DNA of 64,000 nt, taken from positions 29,061,166 through 29,125,165 of the forward strand of contig JAJEKV010000003.1 in NCBI GenBank assembly GCA_021234155.1. The letters are read 5' to 3'. Made by a program: the position numbers and the translations under genes. Below, in pieces: positions 13,062-26,132 of this stretch. The stretch comes from Isoetes taiwanensis. Lineage: Eukaryota > Streptophyta > Lycopodiopsida > Isoetales > Isoetaceae. The notes under the pieces are model-generated. The model saw only the letters and a program-made list of their open reading frames with translations. It was not told the DNA's origin and ran no database searches. The first letter of the stretch is position 1; each line of letters opens with the position of its first letter.

Positions 13062-13753
13062 CAACTTGGAACCAACGTGAAAACACATCTTCAAGCATAT
13101 CTCAAGCCATGATGCTTTGCCCTTATATTGAAGATAATAATGTTATTTCAAGGCTCTCAAAATGAGGTTCAAATTTTGTGATTCACTTTTGCTCGCATTA
13201 GTGTTTAAAAGCAAACATTTAAATAAAACCTAATTAACCAAGGGAAAATGCCATTTTAACATTAAGTATTGAACCTAGTAATGCTAACCATACATTAACT
13301 TATAGCCTAGTATCTTCGCAAAAAATATTATATTGTTTTGATATGTGGATCGCCCTACATTCTTGTTTCCTACAGAGCAATCCAACTTCGTGGTTCCAGC
13401 CCAAGGAATGGGATATTGGCTCAAGTGGTCGATCTAGAGCTGGATGGTCCTTGTCTTCGTAAGGATTTGCCTTTAAATTCCAAAAAAGGCATAGCTAAGA
13501 TCCTCCCAGTAGCGTGGAACCCTTCAAAACAAAGGTGAGTCTACAAAGATTGTGAAGAGGATGTTAGATCCTCCTGGGGATATCTCTGTTAAAATGAAAA
13601 GGGAGGACCCCAGCCCACTTGTAGTTCATACAATTGATAGTGAAAATGAGGTTAGCAACAAAGAGAATAGGGTATGCAAAGTTGATCGGCAAGAAAAAGG
13701 CAATGTGGTAAGCTGTAACCGCAAAATGTCGTGAGAAAACGGGGGGAAACAAT
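13062..13753. other. No gene recognised
   Basis: AT-rich sequence to 13320. It is followed by plus-strand frames (13338-13538 and 13552-13734) that show no domain, although LELDGPCLRKDLP has a LINE-ORF1 feel. I do not call a gene. Confidence 0.4.
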
Positions 13754-14080
13754 GAGAATGTAAGACCTAGAGAGGATGTTCATATGGCGATAAGACGATA
13801 CATCCTAACAAAATGTGAGAATGTAAGACCCAGAGAGGATGTTCATATGGCGATAAGGCGACAATACATCCAACAAAATGTCGGCCTCACGCCGGTGCAA
13901 ACAAATGGCAGATCAAAACCAACCAAAACCATGGTTAACAAATTTTGTTAACCATGGTTTTGGTCCGAGAATGTAAGACCTAGAGAGGATGTTCATATGG
14001 CGATATAAGGCGATACATCCCAACAAAATGTCGGGCTACCAAAAAAGAAATGGCGCACCAAAACCATGGTTAACAAATCG
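13754..14080. repeat. Three-copy direct repeat
   Basis: Three units start GAGAATGTAAGACC at 13754, 13817 and 13967. Each continues AGAGAGGATGTTCATATGGC and GATACATCC.AACAAAATG. The second unit is longer because it ends in the palindrome at 13922-13964, and a half-copy of that palindrome follows the third unit. Function is unknown. Confidence 0.85.
13922..13964. repeat. Perfect 43-bp palindrome
   Basis: CCAAAACCATGGTTAACAAA is followed at once by its reverse complement with a one-base centre. As RNA or single-stranded DNA it would fold into a long hairpin. One arm recurs alone at about 14060-14080. Confidence 0.9.
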
Positions 14081-17000
14081 AGACCACGCAAACAGGCAAC
14101 TTTAGTCGATGCATGTCCTTCGTGACCATCGTGATGTTCATTTTTCATGGTTGTGCGTAAGGGTGCAACGGAATGTACAAATTTTACCAAATGGTTTTTG
14201 AGCAAATAAAAACTTCAAAGGAAAATAGAATCCCAAATTGCGGTTTCTTGCCTCCCCTTAACCAACTCAAGAAGATGCCCTCTATGGAACATCTTCGCCA
14301 CACAATTCCCAGGGGGCTTATCTATCAAGCATTTGGCTATGGCGTCAACCTGCTTTTTGTTCTTCTCCCCACCGCACCATTTCCATCGCTACTATTTGGA
14401 CAATGCGCTTTACGAAGCGCCGATCCATGTTTATTTTTCAAAACCGAGCCACCCAAATCTTCAATCCACGCCGGAATAGGGATTGAAGATTCAAAGATTT
14501 GCCAGCCATTAGGGCAAACAAACGTAGCAACAAGAAGATTCGTCCACCGTAAAAGCAAAGAAGAGGCCATATAGCACGTGCAAGGCGTGCCTCGGGTCAT
14601 GGGTACTAGAGAAGCCAAGAAAGCCAAGGTCCGCCTGGTAAAACAGAGGATTCAGAAAAGCAGCTTAGGTTTACAGCTGAGATTCCGCTTTTGAAGAAAC
14701 AGGCAAAATATAGCTAATCTAGCATCCTTTTTTCTTCAGATCGCCACAAATCACCCTCGTGCCCTTACCCATCACTAATACCATGCACTGCACTGGTTTT
14801 TGGGCGAAAACCTCTCGATGGGGATTTATAGTCTGACTTGTTGGATGATTTGGCCACTGTGGTTATAACAGTAAAGGCCCCTCGCTTAGTCTTATCTGGC
14901 TTCCCCCGCCAAGGGATTACTCCCACAAGTCTGATTCTTTAGAGAATCCCCATAGTTCAACACCTTTCGTGATGCTTTTACCCCTCGACGTGCCTTTGCA
15001 TTATCAAACCGCTATAAGATCTTCGCATACTTTTGGTTTAACCCGACCTTGGTCTGGGTTAATTCGCTATTGATGATTATGACTGCCTCAAAGCCCCACT
15101 ATCGATTCGAATCCACTCTGATCTCTATAGCCCGGTCTATGAATCCTACAAAGAAATGGTTTTGCAGAATCAGCTTCCAATCTCAAGAACTCGATTCATC
15201 TGTTGCTCAATTCCATCTCTCGGCTTTATAGAACTTTTCTTTGAGTTCACAAATAGTTCTCAGATACTTAACACCGCCGACAAAGCCCCTTGTTCGACCC
15301 AAATCCAAGCTCGAGCTCCACTTGAAGATCCGCAAGTCCGGTTTGTTCCACCATTCTATTTCGGAGGTATTGTTCTCTCTAAACTCCCCTACCTTCTCAG
15401 ATTTTAATGGTTGAGTCATTTTGCATATACTCTTTTTTTCCTCAGAAAAGCCTTTGCATCTTAATCCTGTAGAAAAGTATGGTTTTTTGCAACCATATAA
15501 TGCTTTCACAGATAGTGCAATCGATGGAGGGAATGGGAGAATTTAACGGCCCAAATTGATTTAGATTGCAATTCTCGACCAATCGCAATTGCCCTGCACT
15601 CCATTAGGGATTACCGAGGAGCACTTGGAAGGATTACGAGTTGCTTTTGCCATCTCCACTAAAAGGAGCCGAGATTTCAGAGTCAACAACCCCCACAAAA
15701 AGAGTAACTTCGAGATAAATTTAAGCACATTGTAGCCAAACCCTAACACCGCCAATAAAAGGGCCGAGCTATTTCATGCATTTTTCACCGTCAAAATAGT
15801 CTAATCATCATATAACTACATATCAACAGAAAAGAGCAAGCGACAAGCTTTCTAATGAGTCCAACATCTCAACCGACATGGGAATCAAAAGTTATGTGCA
15901 AAAAATCGGGCTGAAACCCTAGGCCATCACTGCCGCCCTTCAAATGCAAGGCTCTTTATCCCAATCGCCATGGTCACATGGGGTTTTGTATGTTTTGTAC
16001 TATTTTCTAAGGTTTTCATATGATTTGATGGCCAGATTCATCGGGTGTATTAAATAATATTTCTAGAGTGCACCCTTTGTTAGCCATTCATTTTAGAAAA
16101 GAGGGCAAATCCCGGGAGGCTTTTTTTGTGTGGAAGTTGATCTAGACAAAGCATGCAAATATCCTCCCATTATTTTTAGAGTATCAAAGAATCCCAAAGA
16201 CTTGCCTTGGGAAAGCCCTACACGATTCTTCCTCGATATACAACATTTTATGGTTATAGTTGTTGCCATGGGCTTGTCTTCTTGCCATAGCTGGTTTTCT
16301 TCCCGCCATAGTTGGTGTAAGCAGTGGGTTTCATTCATCTCCGTAGAGAAAATCAGTACAACTATTGTTTTGAATGAGCCATTTTTTATTTAAATGCATC
16401 CGCTCATACTTTTATGCGTGATGATGCAATATAAGGGTGTTATCGACCGATTTTTAAAATGAAGAATTGAAACTCGAGAGGCTAAGTCTTTCCAGTGCTG
16501 CCGATGAGATGCCTTACGTAGTTTGTCCCGCTAGATTTATCATATACATCTGCGGATAAATCTGCTACCATTGAAGGCGTGGATCTAGAAGTTGAATCCA
16601 TTTTTTGTAAAGACGATCTTTACCTAGTCCGGGAGAGATTAAACCCGCCATGGTGTCGCATGTTTTGTGATTTTTCGCTATTGAAGAAGGGACTTTGGTG
16701 AAGCTTCTCGAGCTCAATTTAGAGCACCGCCAAATTGAAAGGTCGCCGACGTTCGTAAGGCCGGATTCTTATCCGCTTTGAAGAGATTGATCCCGCCGGG
16801 TTGCCCATCGAAAGAGCTACCAATATCCATGCAATCATAGGAGCCGGATCTCGTTCGCTGGAGTTGATCTGAGCTTCAATTGTTGTCCCAAAGTTACAGA
16901 AGTTGTTCGTCTGCCTCTCATTCCTTAAAATATCTTCAAAGGCTTTGCCTTTTAGCACTAACCCTTTCCAAAGGCCACAATTATAACTAAACTTTCCTAT

Positions 17001-19494
17001 CACTTGGCTTAGAAATACAAAGGCTATTATCGCCAAATTTTTGGCAAACACTATCATGACATATAGGTGGTTTGCTCCGCTATCTCCAAATTTATTTTGT
17101 GCTCTTCCATGTCGAGTAGTTGTAAATCACCCCTTTGTTTCTTTGTAGGTGGACACGCTGTAATGCACTTTGAATGGGAGGCAAAGTCCATCACGTGGAC
17201 ATGAGAAGAGTTCTTAGTATTTGATCAAACCATTATCGCTTGTGTTATCCTAGACAATATTGTTCCCTAAACACTTGTGCTTTGTATGGAGTTTTTCATA
17301 TATTTTCAAGAAGTTGTGTTTTTTTGAAGTGCCTAGGTATTTACTAGGGCCGGAAGGGCCCACTTATTTTCAATATAAAAACTAAACATCGCCGTCAGAT
17401 GCGACGGTTTCCAAATGGTTACATTCCATGTCCGTTGGTCACGGGTCGACGCCGCATGGACGGATCCAATCCGATGCCGCTACAGACGCCGCTAAATGGC
17501 CTTTCTCCCCGCTAGACAAAACCAACACATTTAAATTAAAATCCCCCTGAAAACCCCCCTTTGGTTTGAGTGCATATTCACACGGAGGTTAAGGGGCAGG
17601 CCAGAGCCCCTAAAAACTTGCAATACATGTACAAAATTAGCACCATTAAGTATATATTCCTCAAACCTTATAGTATTTTGCAAACCTCAATATATAATAT
17701 ACAAAACTTGTATATGCATACCCCACAAAGGAGGACCGCTATTTATGGTCCACATCAAGGAATAAAGGGCAATATGCCCATCCGACAAATTTGTTCTAAT
17801 AACCCCCATGTGAATATGCATCCAAAAAAGCAAAACTATTAAGGGATTGGTTCACTATGAACCTTCTTGCGATCTAAAATCATGAAGTGGGCTTTTCATC
17901 TTCTTCTAGTTGGATTTTGTGGTCTATCCGGGAGAGGCGACGCTTTGTGTATTTTTCAAGGAGCAGATATTTCGATCAATGACTTCTTCATTGTATACTC
18001 AAGCAAATCCACATCGTCAGTGAAACAACTCACAAGCACATCATCATGAAATCCAACACGAAAGCATGTTTAACTACCCAACACCTGTAAGACAAGAACA
18101 AGATGCAAACATGCATTAGTTCTTGTTTTGAAGCAACAATGTCCTTGGGAACTCCTTGGTTGCACATGTATATTGGGTTTAGGTAGTAATCCACTTCGCA
18201 ATCCTATATAGTTCATCATAGTGAGGGGTGGTAAATAAACCCTTATCACGACTTTGATAATCATGCACATGTTATGCTAGCTACATGAATGTTTGCACCA
18301 TCACCCCACAACTTTGTGTGTAATGAACATAATTAGGGGCACCATGTCCCCGATATGTTCCCTCATCACTTGTGCTAGATATATTTTTTGTTAATCTATT
18401 TTTTCCATGAAAGAAGCATAGATACTTGCCTCAATGGTTGACATACATCTTCACATCCAATACGAGGCCTTGCATAAAGCCTCTTCCAATTGTGTCTCCA
18501 TTTTATCTTTTTTAGCCAGACGATATGTTACGATTGGAGAAGCTGCTATGACCCTGTCGCAATTTCCTACATATAGGTTGCCAAATTATTCCCAGTAAAG
18601 ATTTCATAATTTTGGCGAGATAAGGGGATGTCTTCTGTAGGTAAAAGGGCATGAAAGTGCAGGTGTGTGTGTGTGAGAAAAAACAATGGTTAGAAGTGTG
18701 TGAGTAGAGAAAGTGAGCCAGAAATAGAGCTTCATTCGGGCAAGGGATCCTAGCATGGCGGGCAGCCAGATCTAACCCATGTGTATTGAGCTGTTTTGCA
18801 CGTTAAGTGCTGCGTGGAGTTTCAAGAAGGTCGCCGGAGATGCTGCTAACCCGGGCAAACATCGGCTAATTTCACTGGAACGTTTGCCATGGAGGGCGGA
18901 TTTGGATGAGAAGCCAAGGGTTCGGTTGTGCGTGGCATGATCTATTTCCATACCATATACAGGCTTGTGACATGGCTATGGCATCCTTTTGCTTTGTTTA
19001 TGTACGAGTTTGTATACACACCTTCTCGAGGCTTCTTTATTGAGGGCTTCGTTTGTAGCTACTTTATGAATGGTAGAAGTTTGAAGTTAGCCCATTTTTT
19101 TGTTTCTTTTGATGCACTTCAGTTTATCGCCCTCTGTTATAAATCGCCCACTTTTAGTGAGTACTTAAGGGGTTAGGACTATGTTGCAATAGATCCTTTC
19201 TTGTGTTATTTCTGATTGTTTATATGGGCTCTTTGTAGGGCAAATTTTAGTGGCCAATTCCTTATATGGTTTTGCCATAGCCATGCCCGCCTTCCGTGAA
19301 TTCAAGCTCTTACTCAAAAGTACAGAAAGTGCGATACAAAATTAGAGATGATGTGATTTTGTTCTGTTGAAGCCCACTTTTGTCCGCAGGCGAGGGCAAA
19401 CTTATTATGCGGCAAACTTATTTCCTCAAACTTGTATTTTTCTGCCATGCATCGTCCACTTTTGTTGCAATATGAAGTGTTCACTTCCTCTCTT
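14081..19494. other. Degenerate region, no gene recognised
   Basis: Frames up to 133 codons (14173-14574 plus; 16719-17057 minus) have no motif I can name and are interrupted at typical random intervals. A TG-rich microsatellite lies near 18662-18674. The base pattern, with many CCGCC/CGGG strings, is like the CHG-distorted copies. It is probably old transposon sequence. Confidence 0.45.
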
Positions 19495-19705
19495 GGTTAT
19501 TGTTTTTTCATTGGATCCAAGCATAGTTTCATGAATATGCCAAATGAAGGGCCGGAATTTATACATCAGCCCCATGTATGAGTTTATGACCCATCATCAA
19601 ATATGTATATACATACATGGTATACTTGAATCTATACACATAAGAAACGAATGTACTACCATTGTGCATTTGCATAAAACATAGATAAGAACAACCCATA
19701 AAGTG
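19495..19705. repeat. Dispersed repeat, paired with 22930-23125
   Basis: It shares GAATATGCCAAAT.AAGGGCC, GGTATACTTGAAT.TATACAC and ACACATAAGAAA in the same order with the later block. Probably two old copies of a non-coding transposon; ends are not defined. Confidence 0.7.
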
Positions 19706-19714
19706 AAGAAACGC

Positions 19715-21310
19715 TTTGCAATAAAAAGAGGGGTCAACAAGGTTGTCCCTCTGCACCCTTTCTTTTAAATGTTATGGAAGCTTGGGTACGCCAGGATTGA
19801 AGATACCAAAATAACAAATTATCAAAAGGCCTTCTTCCGTGATGATTCCCCGGTGACCAAATTCCAACGGCATTTTGGTCGATGACACCTTCATTTTGAC
19901 CTCTATGGATTTAACTCTATCATCAACACTCTCAAGAAAACTCCTTCATGACTTTGTCGTATCCAAAAGCGTGATTAATCCTCTTGGGCTATTCAAATCT
20001 GTGGATTGGACAAGGTGTACCCAAGCAGCCTAGCCTTTTGAAGAAGTATTACTCCATGTACTAAATCTAAGATTTTGGGATCCCTTGCCATTAAAAAGTA
20101 ATGCTTTGATTTAGGGGATGATATTACCGATAAATTTATGCGTGCTGATTCCCCTCGAACTCTAAAATACCTTCAAAATGGTAGAGCTATAATTGCCAAC
20201 TGCGGATCTCATCCTCGCAGTTTACCAATCCTCGCTATTTGCCCCAAAAAGCTACTACGCTTCAAAGCATTATTATGTGTTTATCTCTTGTTGCCAAAAC
20301 AGAAGATGCCGGCACCCGCCTTATGGGAAGAATGCTCGAAACCCAAAAATTGAAGGTGGATTAGCACAATGAACATCGTGAAGGGTTTGCATTGGCAACA
20401 AATACTTCCATAAAAGCTTCCCATGATAAAAATACATCCCATCCCGCTTTGATCAGGCATTATATCAACAAGTGCCACCCTATGGGTCGAGAAACCTCAA
20501 AATGGAATCATTTCATCTTTTTTTTCCCCTTCTCGTCCTCGCCGCATACCCAGCCTTATCAAGAAAATGGATCAAGGCCCGCTTGAAGTCGTGACAATGT
20601 ATACTTGGGGAAATGGTTTATCCATGGAGCAAATCCATTTTCTGAATCCCAATTCTTTTGATAATCCTAATATGTGCCTTGCTTGCCACTTCCCTCGGTA
20701 AGCAAAATTATGGAAGCAAAAGGGATTACCCCGACAAGATCTTTATGATGATAATGGGATTATTCTATTCCGTAATTTCGCCCTGCGGGAGAAGGTCATC
20801 AAATGCAAATTGCTTTACCGGCCATTATCAATACCGGTGGTCGCAAGGCGCTTAGTCTCACTCCCCCGACTCATGGGAATCGTCAATGGTACAACCGCTA
20901 CAAAGTCAAATTTGCTTACGCATTTCATGAGACAACAAAAGGTTACCATTCACCTAAAAAATGGGAGTTTCTCGATATGGCCGAAAGAACCCTCAATTTT
21001 ACGTGTGGAGTACCCAATCAATCCTAAAATTAAAACTTTTATGTGGCATCCTCGCATAAGGGCCCCGTAAACTAACCAAATCGTAAGAGGGTTTGTTATC
21101 TATGTCAAAAGATATATGACATGTGCCTTGCTAATAAAGGGAAAGATGAAGACCATCTTTTTTTTCAGATCTTGCTTAATGGTCGAACGGTATTGGAACT
21201 TCGTCCGACATCATCCCTGGTTGTTATTATCCCGAACCAAAAGGACTTCTTCATGCCCAATAACCCTCGACGGATCGAGAATCTATGTCCTTTTTGAGGA
21301 TTTGGAAAGG
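19715..21310 (+). pseudogene. L1-type LINE reverse-transcriptase remnant
   Basis: Three landmarks occur in the right order. QQGCPSAPFLLNVMEA at about 19740 matches the LINE RT block RGVRQGCPLSP.LFN. VDDTFIL near 19880 matches the (F/Y)ADD catalytic motif with A changed to V. Near 21000-21170, NPKIKTFMW..CYLC...KGKDEDHLFF matches the C-terminal zinc-binding domain of plant LINE transcriptases (zf-RVT). Many frameshifts separate them. The VDD reading comes from GTCGATGAC, where GCTGATGAC would give ADD; this CTG-to-TCG swap is the same kind seen between the 8.4-kb copies and may be a base-calling fault. No 5' end or endonuclease is visible. Confidence 0.7.
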
Positions 21311-22929
21311 AGAAAGGAAATTTATTTTAACTATGAAATCATCCCTAAACAAATCCATTAAACGTAATATACGATACAATTGATCTTGCACAAATGAGAG
21401 TGATTTATTGTTATGCATACCTTATCCGGATGACTCAGGAGGCCTCAAATGGAAGAAGAAACGTAGCTGAGACGTATAAGGAGGATCAAATTTTTTCGGG
21501 TCCTTGATAGTTCCCTGCATATGAAGATACCATCCGTCTCGCCGTCGCCACCGCACCCTTAATATCCCAAAGGAGCCGCTTACAAGCCAAAGATGTCACG
21601 GAGACCAATACGGCCAAAGCGTACTTGCAGATGCATCTATTGCACATTCCATACCATCATGAAAGGAGGGTACAGAAAACATCTAACCTCAAGATCTTAA
21701 AAGGGAATTCACCAGTTCAAGGTCCGCCACTTATTAAAAAAAACTCTTTCGACTGCTAGTTGAAATTTAAAGCAGAATAATTTTCCGTGGTTACACTTCC
21801 CTTGAAAAAAGTTTTTGTATATTTAACTTATACCTAATATAAATAGATGCCTCAACAAAAAAAAAAAAAAAAATGAATGAGGTATCATCTATTGAAAATC
21901 ACATAGCTCGACAGAATCGTTTTTTTCGCCAAAAGTTGGAGTTTCTTTCAAACCTCTCGTGGAACCTCTCGCAAGATTCCCCTCAACCTCCCGTCCCAAA
22001 CACCAATGCACAATCCAATTAGAATTTCAAAGCTTTTGACATTGCAAACCTCAAGAAACATTATCCTCAAAATGCAGATTCACGAAGTTTTTTATCATTT
22101 GAAGCTTTGGTAAGATCAAGGCCTCACAAGATTCGGCCGTGAGGCAACTTGAATGGGATCCCACTTCATAATTTGGAGAATGAAGACGATATGAGCTGAA
22201 GGATCGTCGCCCAATGATTATCCGCTAAAATTATGACAATCGAAGCGCTTACAAGAAAGTACATCTCCTGATAGCTCAGCTTATTACATCGATTCTCTCT
22301 CACCGCTCCAAATTATTGATGAGGTGACCGGCCGGGGCCCGTGAACTGATCCGCCTTCTTCAGTCGGTGCTGTGAAAACCTCCTGCGGTGCACTACACGG
22401 CCTTTGACTCCGGTCGAGAGCTATATCTTGAAGGTCGCGATTGAAGATAAAGTAAAAGCAAATTTGTTTCTATTGTCGCGCTTCATAGAGGCTTCAAGAA
22501 ACAAAGCGTAAAGCAAAACAGAAACAACAGGTGTTTCAAGTATATTTGCATGTTTATCCGCCTCTTGGCAGCTCCATGGTGGAAGCTCCTTGGTACAAGC
22601 AAAGATTCTCGCCAAACCTTCCGTAGAAGCTTCGGGCTTTCACTGGCAATTTTCTCAAAATTAACTTTGCTTCCCCGCCATGCTTCGATTTAGATGCAGC
22701 CAATGATTTTTGTAATCGCACAAATTAGCTGTGGTCCAATTTTTTTTTTACCAAAACCCCACCCTTATTTTTCACCAAAACCATTAACAAAATCATAAAG
22801 AAGAGATAAAACCTCACCCCTGCTTTTTCCAAACCATTAACAAAATCATAGTAAGAGATATTTTGGCCAACCTTATGACATATATTTGCTCTATCCTTAT
22901 TGCTCTATCCTTATTGCTTTTTTCTCGAT
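21311..22929. other. No gene recognised; short AACAAAATCATA repeats
   Basis: Poly-A runs lie near 21857-21873. At 22745-22870 the phrase AAACCATTAACAAAATCATA occurs twice within T/A-rich sequence, and close variants recur at 23800-23875. No coding motif is seen. Confidence 0.45.
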
Positions 22930-23125
22930 CATTGATTGAAGCATTATTTGTGAATATGCCAAATCAAGGGCCGAGGAATTTACAAGACATCGTATCTAAC
23001 TGAATGCAAGACGCACCTATACTACCTTACATTATAATGATATACATACACCATATACTTGAATGTATACACATAAGAAATGACAATTACTAATTAATAC
23101 ATTCACAAAACACGATAAGAACAAA
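22930..23125. repeat. Dispersed repeat, second copy
   Basis: Second copy of the 19495-19705 block, with added TATACTACC/ATAATG sequence in the middle. No ORF. Confidence 0.7.
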
Positions 23126-24299
23126 TCGTAACAAAGAAGACCGGGCACAAATAAGAACTTGAATTGAAGAAATAAGAACAAATAACAAGAATCGAGACCA
23201 TAGCCATAGCTAGAAACCTAGCTTAGCCGGAGTAACCATTGTTATTCAAACTTCGTGAAGCTAAGCTTTGTAAGTGCCTCCCCGCTTTTACACAATCAGC
23301 CAAGCCTCCTGCTTTTTACGCCACCAAGTCACGATCTTCCTCACCATGTGCCCCACCCACCATGCTCTGGACTGGCCACTAACAAAAGCAAAGCCCAATT
23401 CAAAGATAACTACCAATCTTCACCTCAAGCCCCCGAGGTTGATTTCTGCGTTTACCAAAGATAATCTGCTACCCAAAGGCCGCATGAAAATCCATGCAAT
23501 AAGACCTAAGCTAGGCAAAGAAGCAACAGGCTTTCGCCTCCATGCTTTCAACATGCTTAGAACCTCGTGGAGATTAGAAGCCACCCAAGCACACCGGCAA
23601 GCACCAACAGCCCCCCGCCACCGGCTTCTTCCCCGCCGCTTCACCGCAAGCTTCACAGCCACAAGCTTCACCACCGCTGTGCAGCTCCTCGTCCCAGCCA
23701 TGCCCTGGCTCGCCTTCCGCTTCCCCGCTTCATGCTCTGATGGCGTAAGGCCCACCCACGTCCCCAATTTTTCTTCCTAAAACCCTAAATTTTTTCGCCT
23801 AAACCACTAACAAAATCATACTTAAAAAAATAAGACCCTCACCCCTTTTCCCCGCTAAACCAATCACAAAAATCATAGGAAAAAGACAATTTGAACTCAT
23901 TTACATGTGTGCATATAAAAATACGTTAGATTTGGAAATTCCACATCCCTGATTTGCATATTCATATCTTAGGATTTTTGGGATCCAAAAAAACCCTACT
24001 TGTTGGTAAAATTTAACTGAGTCAATATACAAGCAACACTAGATACATTATGTTTGGAAGGAAAGAATGAGAACCTTGGGGCAGAGTTCAGGCCTCAGCA
24101 TGTGCAAGAGGAAGAAAAGCATTGTCCCTGTTGTTGCCCCCATTCACCCCAGCATTTTGTTCTGCAGCCCGCGTGATTGCAGAAGAACAAGAAGAATACA
24201 TTGCAGCCACCAACGTATCAATTAGTAGTCCGACAACGATAACGCATTGAGACCCGTGACAAGGCCAGATGCTGGCTTCTAGAAGGGAAATAAAGAAGA
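23126..24299. other. No gene recognised
   Basis: A 168-codon plus frame (23274-23780) is rich in Pro, Arg, His and Ala from CACC/CGCC strings and has no motif. I treat it as chance. The AACAAAATCATA repeat recurs at 23800-23875. Sequence becomes normal in CAG/CTG content on approaching the PPR gene. Confidence 0.4.
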
Positions 24300-24300
24300 C

Positions 24301-26132
24301 TTGGACATAATCGAAGCAAATAAAATCCTGAAGGGAGTATTAATGCAGGTTCTCTTGTTGCGTCACTGTGGCACAGCAACTGCTTTTATTAGAAGGGCAG
24401 AGTTATCCATGCCCATCATCAGAGATGGGCATCATCACGACAGATTCTTAGGAAATCTTCTTATTCAGATGTATGGAAGATGTCTAAACCCCAGATGATG
24501 CAAAGAATAAGTTTTTATAATATGCACAACTGGAATCAATTTTCATGGAACATTATGCTCACAACATATGGTCATCATCGGCATGTTGATGATGCTCTTA
24601 GATTGTATGGTATCATGCGGAAATCGAACTTGATGTCAAACGCTGTATCATGGAACGTGATAATCTGGGTTCTTGGAAAATGGGCAGGGGACAGAAGGCG
24701 ATACAAGTATTCAGAGAAATGCAGGCAGAACATATCACCCCTGCAAGGTAATTTTTTTCAATATTCTCAATGTTGTTCAGATCCAACATTTTTGATGAGG
24801 GGAAGCTTATCCATGCTCAAATTATTGGCAGTGACTTGCACTTTCAATAGTTTGTGTTGTAAATTGCCTTATCACCATGTATGGAAAAATGTGGAAGAGC
24901 TGAAGAATCAGCAAGGATATTTGATTTGATAGTTGAGAAGGATATAGTGGGTTTTTCAGTGCCATGATTGCAGCATGTGCAAGCAATGGAAGATGCAAGG
25001 GATGCATTACAATTATTCAAGCAAATAAGGGAAGGAGGATTAAATCCAAATCCAGTTACCTTGTTAGTGCTCTTTGATGCATGTGGCAGCCTAACTGACT
25101 TAAAGGAAGGCAAGGCATTGCATAACCTCATCTCTGAAAGTGGGCTTGAGCTAGACACCATTTTAGGGACGGCCTTGTAAATATGTATGGAAATAGTGGA
25201 AGTGTTGAAGATGCCCGGCTGGCATTTGAAGCAACACCTAGCAAAGATGTGGTAGCCTGGACTTCTATGATTGCAGCATATACCCAGAATGGGTATGGTG
25301 AGGAGGCTCTGCTGTTGTTTCAACAAATGATGAAGAATGGCGCTTGTGCCAAACAAGGTTACTTTTATCAGTTGTTTAGAAGCTTGTACTAATCTGGGAG
25401 ATGTCGAGGAAGGCAAAGAGATACATCGATACATTGTCGACATGGGTGTTGAATCTGATATTGCAGTTGCAAATGCACTTCAAACATGTACGGAGTTGTG
25501 GTAGTTTGAATGAAGCATGGGGCATTTTGACAAAATACACATGGAAGATTTGATCCCATGGAATACACTTATTCGATATGCTCAACATGGCCAGGGTAGG
25601 GATGGCCTTCTTTTATTTCAAAAAATGCTGGAAAAAGGATTGATGCCTGATCAGTTCACTTTTGTTAGTTTTCTCTGCGCAGCCATGCTGGTCTATTAGA
25701 TGAGGGTAACCATTATTTTATTTCATTATGTCACATGAATTCTCTTTACCCAACTGTGGAACAATATGGTTGCATGGTCGATCTCCCCTGACGGGCGGCA
25801 TTGGTTTTCTTGGTCCAGCAGAAGACATGATTGATAGCATGCCATTTGACTGTTCTGTCATGCCATGGACATCCTTGCTCAGTGCATGCGAAGGTACTCA
25901 AACGGAACAGGCAAAACGAGCTGCACAGCATCTTATAAATGTGGATCCTAGGAATCCCACACCTTATGTGTTGCTGAAGAATATCTCTTGCAGCAGCTGG
26001 CAGGTGGGAGTGATGCAGCTGGCTGAGGAAAGAAATGGAAGAACACTGCCGCAAAAAACAGCTAAGCAAGAAAAGAGAGAAATTCATTGCAGATATGGAA
26101 GTGGAAGAAAGATATGCAGGACTATATTTTGA
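24301..26132 (+). pseudogene. PLS-type pentatricopeptide repeat (PPR) pseudogene
   Basis: PPR proteins bind organellar RNA, one base per helical repeat; PLS-class members usually direct C-to-U editing. Visible repeats include HHHDRFLGNLLIQMYGRC, WNVIIWVLGK, LVNMYGNSGSVEDARLAFEA (an L/S-type repeat), KDVVAWTSMIAAYTQNGYGE, DKIHMEDLIPWNTLI.YAQH, and LMPDQFTFVSFLCA. The 3' part (WTSLLSACEG..AAQHLINVDPRNPTPYVLL) is the E domain. No DYW deaminase follows. Frames break near 24490, 24720, 25175, 25390, 25480, 25690 and 25960, and stop codons interrupt the alignment, so I call it dead. CAG/CTG content is ordinary here, so these breaks are more credible than those in the 8.4-kb repeats. The neighbours are transposons. 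Confidence 0.85.

Noticed and set aside
14173-14574. 133-codon frame as a gene
   Set aside because: No domain, no flanking signals, and a comparable antisense frame.
23274-23780. 168-codon plus-strand frame
   Set aside because: Composition is Pro/His/Arg/Ala from CACC/CGCC strings, with no motif and an equally long opposite frame; likely chance.
24844-25443. 199-codon minus-strand frame
   Set aside because: It is the antisense shadow of the PPR repeats; Cys/His content comes from the reverse of Ala/Met codons.
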